Of a stretch of 64,000 bases of DNA, positions 56,682 through 64,000 are shown piece after piece (position 1 is the first letter of the stretch; each line of letters opens with the position of its first letter). The DNA is from Ditylenchus dipsaci (taxonomy: Eukaryota > Nematoda > Chromadorea > Rhabditida > Anguinidae): contig SADC01001227.1 of assembly GCA_004194705.1 (NCBI GenBank), positions 3,247,072 through 3,311,071 on the forward strand, given 5' to 3'. The notes below the pieces were generated by a model that had not been told where the DNA came from, did not search any database, and worked only from the letters and a program-made list of their open reading frames with translations. Made by a program: the position numbers and the translations under genes.

Positions 56682-59112
56682 TTACACTTCTTGATCAATG
56701 AACCAACGAATACGATGATACACGTCAGGAAACTTCTCCAGCACATCGTTGTGTGTAGCTTGAGGGATAAACATCGGTGGCACAGGTCGCCTGAGTCTTT
56801 GATAAAGCACTTCACTGTGTTCCGCTGAAAATGAGTATGTTCGAAACGACAGATCGAACAATAAATAAAGCTAACCTGGAATAGCTACGTCGTTCAGGCC
56901 GTGAATCAGGAGAACCGGCGCCTCCACGTATCCAATCTTATCAAAGCTTAAAAACTTGAATTAATTTTAACGTTTTAAATAGCTGGCAGCAACCTCCGAA
57001 ATCGATCACACATTGGAGAAATTTTCATATCTGGTTGACCACGCATTAACCTGCAGCCAGAAGTGAAGGGAGCAATCAGAACCATGCCGGCCAAACGGTT
57101 GGAGTTCTTTGAAGCTAAGTCAACACATGCAGCAGTACCAATACTCATACCCATTAAAACAACCTGAATAAGTGATGAAAAATTGAGATAAAGACAAATA
57201 AAAAAACTCAAAACGACCAACTTTTGTAGTCTCATTGGTGGCACAGATACTATCAAAGACCGCCTGAATAATCAGTAGTTCTGGAGGATCAAATTGGTAA
57301 TGTTATGCGCAGACCTGAATATCCCTGTACAAGTTTTCTTCAGAGGCTGTTCCAGTGCTTAACCTGAATGGCTGAAAATATTATTGCATTCTATACAAAG
57401 AAAATTACCAACCCATATCCACTATAGTCGAAGACACAAAGGTCGGTTTGAAGCATTTCACAGAAGACGTTGAACCCGAATAGTTCTCCAAGATCACAGG
57501 CATTCGGCTGTGCAAATATGACAACCTATAATCCCATTCAGTCATAATTTAAAGGGGGGGGGGAACTTTATATACGCATCGCCTTAGGTCACAGGTTTGA
57601 CTACCACTGGGTGCAAACCCTGTTTTTTTTCTCCTTTTATTTACAAGTTTAGTGTCAAAATGTAGCCAAGCTTCTGGGCTTTCATTTGAGCTATTATACA
57701 GATAAAAAGTTATTATAAAGTTTTAGCTAGAATTCAAAAAACATTGAACCATGTCCAATTCGATGAAATCCTCAATAGGACTATACCAGTACTTCTCGGT
57801 AGTATCCTGGAACTGACGTTTTTCCCCAATTTTAATTTACATACTCATTTGCAACCTTACACTCAAAATGTAGCCCTGCTTCTTGCCGTCATTTTCAGCA
57901 TACGGTTGTATAAAATCATGTAAATTGAAATCGCAAAAAATATCAGTTCCCAAATAATACTGATATCCTACCCCTCAATAGTACTCATTTCTTCCTGAGT
58001 CAACATTTCGCTCGCTACCTGATTTTTCGAAGTGATTTTGGCGTTTAAAAATTTCTATCTTGTTCCCCATGAAATTCTGACTCCAGAAAGTCACTAAACA
58101 TGTGACCAAATAAATAAAATTGGCGGAGACTCAGGCTATACTAGTCTAAGTACGCATCATTTTGGCTGGTTTCCTCTAATTTTGGTGTACATTTGCTTGG
58201 AATCGCAAAATTGAGTCAGTTGATGACAGCAAATCAGTGCTGGAAATGGTTGTCATCGATTGCTCAATGATTTTTGGACCTAATAGTCAAAAAACTTACT
58301 AAAAAATTAAATAAAACACACCCAGAGGGACTAGAACTTTCGACAAAACGCGATGCGTATATACAGGGTTATTCAAGAAATTGTAACACTTTCAAACTGC
58401 CATAACTTTTTATCCCGGCACGATTTCGAAATTTTGTAAACGCAGATCGACTCAGAATTTCATGGCAATTTTTTTGGTATATAATGTCAAAATCACGATT
58501 TTCGCTTGGTCCCCCTGTGGTTTGGTCTTGGTCTGTGGATGGCCTCTGGATGGGTAAGACCAAAACCACAGGGGGACCAAGCGAAAATCGTGATTTTGAC
58601 ATTATATACCAAAAAAATTGCCATGAAATTCTGAGTCGATCTGCGTTTACAAAATTTCGAAATCGTGCCGGGATAAAAAGTTATGGCAGTTTGAAAGTGT
58701 TACAATTTCTTGAATAACCCTGTAAAGTTCCCCCCCCCTTAAAAAAAACAAGGATTGTTTACCAAATCTCGACTTCTGCCAGAACTAGGATGGAATTTGA
58801 GGCAAACAAGGTGATTATTGCTCCTTGTCTTCACAATGAACGTCTCAGTATTTTGAATGGCCTTCGATTTTTTGGCGCTGTTTTCCCCCTTGGCACAACT
58901 TTTATGCTGGCTTTTCCAAAGGCCTGAAATTAATTTTTGAAAGATCACAAAAAACAAAAGCGTCTAACCTTCTTGGCAGAGTCAGCTTGTATTGTCTGGC
59001 CATTTTCGGAGATATAGTTCAGCTCATAAGTCTTACCGCGCATAGGTGGATTGAAGGCTAGCTTTCTTGTGATGATAGAAGGAATCGGAGGACAGATAAT
59101 GTAACAGCTCAT
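56682..59112 (-). CDS. ABHD17-type alpha/beta hydrolase (protein depalmitoylase family)
   Basis: ABHD17 enzymes remove palmitate from membrane-anchored proteins. Exons: 59112-58969, 58906-58763, 57525-57409, 57363-57316, 57263-57222, 57163-56994, 56946-56876, 56824-56682, 292 residues in perfect phase with no indels. The N-terminus MSCYIICPPIPSI has Cys residues suited to palmitoylation. Triad: Ser in GMSIG, Asp in HGLNDVAIP, His in THNDV. Family blocks include RKLAFNPP, CVFDYSGYG and SEENLYRDI. The usual SHGNAVDLG reads AQPNACDLG here, altering the HG oxyanion region. The ATG lies nine bases after a TTTTAG, a good spliced-leader acceptor. Intron 2 holds a nested MITE pair. Closest relatives are the nematode ABHD17/AHO-3 group, but the exact orthologue is not assigned. 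Confidence 0.9.
57550..58740. mobile_element. AACTTTATATACGCATCG-tip MITE carrying a younger palindromic MITE in its right end
   Basis: Left end G-run plus AACTTTATATACGCATCGCC. The right end CGATGCGTATA is separated from AAGTTCCCCCCCCC by the inserted element 58364-58722. Same family as 41.81-42.19 kb. Confidence 0.8.
58364..58722. mobile_element. Near-perfect palindromic MITE with TA target
   Basis: Tips CAGGGTTATTCAAGAAATTG. The two arms of about 165 bp are identical except for one T. A short spacer (about 20 bp) separates them. TA flanks both ends. It is the freshest insertion in the window by arm identity. Confidence 0.88.
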
Positions 59113-59220
59113 GAGGCAGCACTAAAATGAGGCGTTAGGTGTGATAGGAAACTTCTGAAACTTACAAGAAAGCAGGATAAGCAACTCCAGACACTTTCGG
59201 CGATTGATTTGTTTGTTTAC

Positions 59221-59431
59221 CTCTGTTAGTTGGCTGTGGAATAGACGCTTGACCAGATCGATTTTCTGAGCTTTGTGGTAGAAGGAGTTCTTTCGAGAGC
59301 TTTTCCTGCAATTGTTGGGTGAATGGATTGTCGGGTGAATTTGTTATTAGATGGAAATTCAGAAAACTTACCTCTTCACTTTTGGTTATAGTTTTCGCAG
59401 TTTTCGAAGCATCAGTGCTGGACTTCGACAT
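59221..59431 (-). other. Possible upstream exons of the ABHD17 gene
   Basis: ATG at 59431 opens [20 protein letters not shown] ending at a GTAAGT donor (59372). A TTGCAG acceptor leads to 59305-59221 ([12 protein letters not shown]...QPTNR) ending at GTAAAC. Joined to the next acceptor the phase does not match the hydrolase frame, so these may be alternative 5' exons or a leftover small gene. Confidence 0.4.
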
Positions 59432-59672
59432 GCTTCTAACCTCCTACAACCAAAAATTGAAATAAGAACCTACCGTATAAACTTTAATGATCCCCCACCA
59501 GTGTTTTCGTAAATAACATTTCCACACTTGGGTCGCACTAGCTTAACCCCTCGAACACATAGGCGAGTCGAAGTCGAGCTCGTGTTTTCCCAACATTTTT
59601 GGTGATTAGAGGGAACTTTTACTATACTTCTTGTCACTCTTTATATACCAACCGAAAACCTAGATTCTGAGC

Positions 59673-59831
59673 TACCGTATTTCCTCTAATTTAGCCCCCG
59701 TCTCTAATTTAGCCCCCCCCCTCTTTTTTGACTAGAACATCAGAGTTAGGGCCATTTTTGATATACGATTTCAAAATTTCTGGGGATCCAAAAAATTTAG
59801 CCCCCGGGGCTAAATTACAGGAAATACGGTA
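59673..59831. repeat. TACCGTATTTCC-family MITE (word AATTTAGCCCCC)
   Basis: Both tips intact; the private word is repeated twice on the left and mirrored as GGGGCTAAATT on the right. Confidence 0.75.
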
Positions 59832-60097
59832 TCTTCTACATCGGAAATTATTTCATTGAAGTAACAAAAATATATGTAACGGCACTAAAGTTGGAGTCTG
59901 GTCGAGGTCCAGGTCCAGGTACCTCGACCAGGACCTCGACCACCCTAGACATCACATTTACTTTTGTCACGATAATGAAACAACAAGGGTCGGCAGGCGC
60001 CTATCGGCGCCTATACAGACATTTTTGCAACAGACATTACCTACCTACTGACAGTAAATTCGTGCTTAGCGTACTCAATTTGCTTACAAACGGTTTT

Positions 60098-60335
60098 AAA
60101 ATTCAAACTCAAACTTTTTTAAATTCAAACTCAAACTTTTTTTTAATTCAAACTCAAACTTTTTTAAATTCAAACTCAAACTTTTTAAATCCCTCTTGAT
60201 ACAAAAAATTTCAAATTTGTGGCATTTTGTCAACAACAAACATAAAACGGGCAAAGCTTTTCCTTGCTGCAAAAAGACTTTTTTTTGCTGCTAAAATACT
60301 TTTTTTTGCTGCTAAAAGACTTTTTTTGCTGCAAA
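60098..60335. repeat. Two adjacent word arrays: AATTCAAACTCAAACTTTTTT and TTTTTTGCTGCTAAAAGAC
   Basis: The first has five units (60098-60188); the second three to four units (60262-60335). No complementary partners in the window. Confidence 0.65.
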
Positions 60336-60694
60336 TATTGTTTTGTTCCACATGCTTTCTTCGTAACATTTTTCACTAGAAATATCAACTATTATACATA
60401 TTTTGCGGTGAATTTGTCCACAAAATTTTTTTATTTCTTAGGATCTAATAAACCATGCTATTCAACCCAAAATTGTGTGCTGAAAACAGTTTGTTGAGAC
60501 CAAAATCCTGTTTTGACTAACTAGAATATCAATACCCTGGGTTATTATGAAAAAACAGTACCCACTTTAAAGGGCCATTGCCATCTCCGACAACGGTTAT
60601 CCCAGCCAATTAAATTTTTTTCTTTATTATTGGATTTACGTACAAATTTTTCAACTTCCCCTTACATTAAAAAAATACGCTAACTCAACTAAAA

Positions 60695-61412
60695 AAAGGG
60701 TAAAACGGAATTTTGCAGCTAATTCTCGTAATTTTGCAGCTAATTCTCGTAATTTTGCAGTTAATTTTTTTTGCAGCTAATTCTCGTAATTTTGCAGCTA
60801 ATTCTCGTAATTTTGCAGCAAATTCTTGTAATCTTGCAGCAAATATGAGTGAATTTTGCGGGAATTCGAATTTCCTAGTCAAAAGATGACTTGGATCGCT
60901 CAGAATCCCAGCCCGGAGTGGTCAGAAGCCCCTGAAAGTTGGTTTTTTGGGGGTTTACTAAAGGGGGTAAAATTTTTGCGAAAATTCGATTGGGCGAATC
61001 AGAATTCCGGTCCGATCGCTTAATCGCTCAGAATTCCGCCCTGAACTACTCAAAACCGTCATAAACCTGAAATTCTGAGCGATTAAGCCGATCGGACCGG
61101 AATTCTGATCCGCCCAATCGAATTTTCGCAAAAAGTTTACCCCCCTTTAGTAAACCCCAAAAAACCAACTTTCAGGGCTTCTGACCACTCCGGGCTGGGA
61201 TTCTGAGCGATCCAAGTCATCTTTTGACTAGGAAATTCGAATTCCCGCAAAATTCACTCATATTTGCTGCAAGATTACCAGGATTTGCTGCAAAATTACG
61301 AGAATTAGCTGCAAAATTACGAGAATTAGCTGCAAAAAAAAATTAGCTGCAAAATTACGAGAATTAGCTGCAAAATTACAAGAATTAGCTGCAAAATTCC
61401 GTTTTACCCCTA
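60695..61412. repeat. Foldback element with AATTTTGCAGCTAATTCTCGT-word arms
   Basis: Arms (60705-60855 and 61255-61400) are inverted arrays. Inner inverted blocks (GGAGTGGTCAGAAGCCCC, TTGGGCGAATCAGAATTCCG) surround the centre at about 61075. The inner block is shared with the 4.6-5.3 kb foldback. Confidence 0.8.
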
Positions 61413-61922
61413 AAAAAACTCAGTGCCCCTATTTCCGGTCACTTTTTTTTTGAAATTTTTACATATTCGGGAATGGCATCGTATTAGCTACCAGGAAAAA
61501 TTGTCTATTCTGATACTTTCAGTCACCAAAAAATTTTTTTCTTTGTAGTGGAAAAAAACGTTGTAAAATTTTTCCAAAAAAGCGTGTTTTTTCGCATATT
61601 TTTATCAAAAAGTGGTATTTTGATGGCGGAACATGATGACCATGTATCTATCTTTATTGTAGCTTAGGATCTTAGCTACAAATTAGGTATAGACATGTAA
61701 TATTGAAAATGTCGATTTTGGGTGAAAAAATGGCTCAGTACGGGGCAAATTTTTCGAAAATTCGAGGTTTTGGAAATAATTTTTTTTTTCAAAAGCCATT
61801 TTCACTACTTTAAAAGGGCAAAAAGTGGGATTTCGTTGAAACCTGCTTCGCAGGTCCGAACCAAATTCGAAGGGCTTCAAAACGGTATAAAAATTTTTAG
61901 GTTGACACTCTGCCAATTTTCA

Positions 61923-62286
61923 GGGCCGTATGCATTGGCAGCTAGGATTGAGGATAGGATTAATCCTATCCTCAAGCCGATCCATATGCATTAGGACGGA
62001 TAGGATTGAGGATAGGATTAATCCTATCCTCAAGCCTATCCGTATGCATTAGGACGGATTGGATTCTAGATCGGATAATTTCAGTGCATTAGCGTCAGCT
62101 GCCGGAGTAGAGCTCTCGACATTAGAAATTATCCGATCTAGAATCCAAGCCGATCCGTATGCATTAGGACGGATAGGATTAAGGATAGGATTAATCCTAT
62201 CTCCAATCCGATCCGTATGCATTGGAACACGGATTGAGGATAGGATTAATCCTATCCTCAATCCTAGCTGCCAATGCATACGGCCC
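61923..62286. mobile_element. Palindromic element of GGATAGGATTAATCCTATCC words
   Basis: Ends GGGCCGTATGCATTGGCAGC and complement. The interior alternates self-complementary AGGATTAATCCT with CCGTATGCATTAGGACGG. Confidence 0.7.
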
Positions 62287-62415
62287 CAGTACCGTGTTTT
62301 TTTGGTCAAAACCCAATTTTTCAGTCATTTTTTCAAGTTTAAAAAATTTAGATTGGTTTCGCGCGGAATTCAAAAATTATTTTGTATTGCCAAATAAACA
62401 GTGCTATTGTATGTA

Positions 62416-62940
62416 AAATCGGGCCAGGAATCGTGTTTGTCAAGACCAAAATTGCGATTTTCGCCACTAAAACCCCAAAACCTGGGGTAGGTACCACCTA
62501 GCCAGGTGGATATCCAGCTGGATGGCCTGAAAAATTAAATTTCAATCAAAATAAATCAAAGCATCCTATCATATGTAAATCGCATGCTGTATTGGGTTTG
62601 TTAAGACCAAAAGTGCGATTTCACCCATTAAAACCTTAAAAACTGGGGTTGGGGCCACCTGACTAGGTAAATATCCAGCTGGATTGCCTGAAAAATGAAA
62701 TTCGTCAAAAATAAAAACAAACCATACTATTATATTTGGAATTATGCCAGTAATCGAAAAATTCGATTTTCGTCAACAAAACCCCAAAACTTGAGGTTGG
62801 GACCAGCGGAACAGGTGGATAATCAGCTGGATGGCCTGAAAAATAAAATTCTGTAAAACAAAGGCAAACTATCCTATCGTATGTGAAATCATGCCAGAAA
62901 TTGGGTCTGTTCAGACCAAAATATGCGATTTTCGCCACCA
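62416..62940. repeat. Tandem repeat of about 165 bp, three copies
   Basis: Each copy contains TGCGATTTTCGCCAC-like, CCAGCTGGATGGCCTGAAAA and CCTATCRTATGT landmarks in the same order, at roughly 62460/62620/62770 for the first. Copies have diverged visibly. Confidence 0.75.
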
Positions 62941-62994
62941 AACGCTAAATTACGAACTGAATCGAAGCCTTTCAATATCACATAATGTTTAAAA

Positions 62995-63190
62995 TTTCCC
63001 TAAAACTTCCCAAGACTTCTTAAAGCTACTCGAAACCTTTCGAAACTACCGAAAACCAAATAAAAGCGCCAAAAACTACCCAACACTTTCCAAAACTACT
63101 CAAAACCACCCAAAACCACCCAAAACCTCCTAAAATTGCCCAAAACCTCCCAAAACCTCTCAAAACTACCTGTAAACTCCCAACTTCCTC
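62995..63190. repeat. Degenerate CAAAACYWCC decamer array
   Basis: About eighteen ten-base units such as CAAAACCACC and CGAAACCTTT. Confidence 0.65.
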
Positions 63191-63334
63191 CTAAAACCAC
63201 TGTGTGTCAATTTTTTTTTCAATATTCGAATTTCTTGCACCCGTGTTCGAAGCCCTGGTCAGTTTCTCATAAAACTACACCTAAAATTGAATTCTAGGCC
63301 TTGTTTTGTTAAGCTGCCTTCATACTCCCCCGCA

Positions 63335-63510
63335 ACATGTTGCGCGCAACAGAATCTGGCGCAACAAAAAATTGTGTAGCGCGCAACAGAGTTGCGCAAC
63401 ATGAGTCGCGCAACACAATTTTCGTATGTTGCGCGCAACAATTTTTAATTTGCGCGCAACAAACCACCGCAACAGAGTATTTTGTTGCGCGCAACAACGA
63501 GGGCCGCAAC
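63335..63510. repeat. GCGCAACA word array
   Basis: About sixteen GCGCAAC words, several as TTGCGCGCAA palindromes. Element ends were not found. Confidence 0.6.
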
Positions 63511-63608
63511 ATCATTGAAAACGTAGCTTTGAGCCTGATTGACAAGAAAGAAGTAGTTGGGGTATACTGTTCTGCGACCACACTATACTATGCCCATTCT
63601 ATTCAATA

Positions 63609-63899
63609 TACCGTATTTTCTCTATCAATTGTCACCTCTCCAATAATTACCCCTCTCTAATAATTACTTCCTCTCTACCAATTGACCCCCTCCCCTTCCA
63701 GAGGCACCCTGTATCTCAGCTCACAAATTTTTTTGCAAATAGGTTGTTTACGTTTCCTTAATCACCACGAACTTGGTTTATTTCACTTTTTAAAATTTGG
63801 TTGAGCACCCAAAAATCTCAAAATCAAAATAATTTTTTTTCGATTTTTCAAGGGTTGAAAAATAATTATTCCGGGGTAATTATTAGAGAAAATACGGTA
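63609..63899. repeat. TACCGTATTTTCTC-family MITE (word CTAATAATTACC)
   Basis: Tips intact at both ends; word repeated three times on the left, mirrored as GGTAATTATTAG on the right. Confidence 0.75.
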
Positions 63900-64000
63900 T
63901 CTCAGAGTAAACAGCATTATAACCCGCAAGCGTAGTTCGCTAGCAAACAATCATCTGGCCAAACCGTGACGCCAACTACTTTATTCATTTTTCACACCTC

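Noticed and set aside
58369..58717. Two identical 77-codon ORFs facing each other
   Set aside because: They are the two arms of the palindromic MITE read from each side. No protein features.

Overview
Eukaryotic, almost certainly nematode, genomic DNA. The decisive gene is a single open gene encoding isocitrate lyase fused to malate synthase (1.5-12.2 kb), the bifunctional glyoxylate-cycle protein typical of nematodes. Short introns with T-rich 3' ends ending in TTTCAG, and AG sites just upstream of start codons that look like spliced-leader acceptors, agree with this. The species cannot be named from the sequence.

Six host genes can be reconstructed exon by exon. They are ICL-MS (+, 5' end outside the window), a PP1-type Ser/Thr phosphatase (-, 12.6-14.0 kb), a Tctex/DYNLT dynein light chain (+, 20.0-21.1 kb), a nuclear protein with a BEN-like C-terminus (+, 29.2-33.7 kb; LIN-14-like is a hypothesis only), a long proline/glutamine-rich protein of unknown function (+, 48.0-56.2 kb), and an ABHD17-type alpha/beta hydrolase (-, 56.7-59.1 kb). 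They do unrelated jobs and show no operon structure.

Most of the rest is transposon sequence. There is a Ty3/gypsy 3' end with its LTR, two internally deleted Tc1/mariner elements with transposase remnants, a hAT element with its dimerisation exon and a perfect 8-bp target duplication, a pogo/Tigger DDE transposase lying antisense in an intron, FLYWCH zinc-finger relics, and a FLYWCH + Ulp1-protease relic. Dozens of palindromic MITE/foldback elements fill introns and intergenic DNA, often nested two or three deep.

The most unusual pattern is a class of foldback elements whose arms are arrays of a short word private to each copy. Three of them carry 8-9 bp target-site duplications, and one encloses the FLYWCH-Ulp1 relic. 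Other MITE families also amplify a copy-specific word in both arms.

Caution: at least ten single-base homopolymer length differences break otherwise conserved exons. I read these as assembly errors, not pseudogenes, and gene structures below allow for them.
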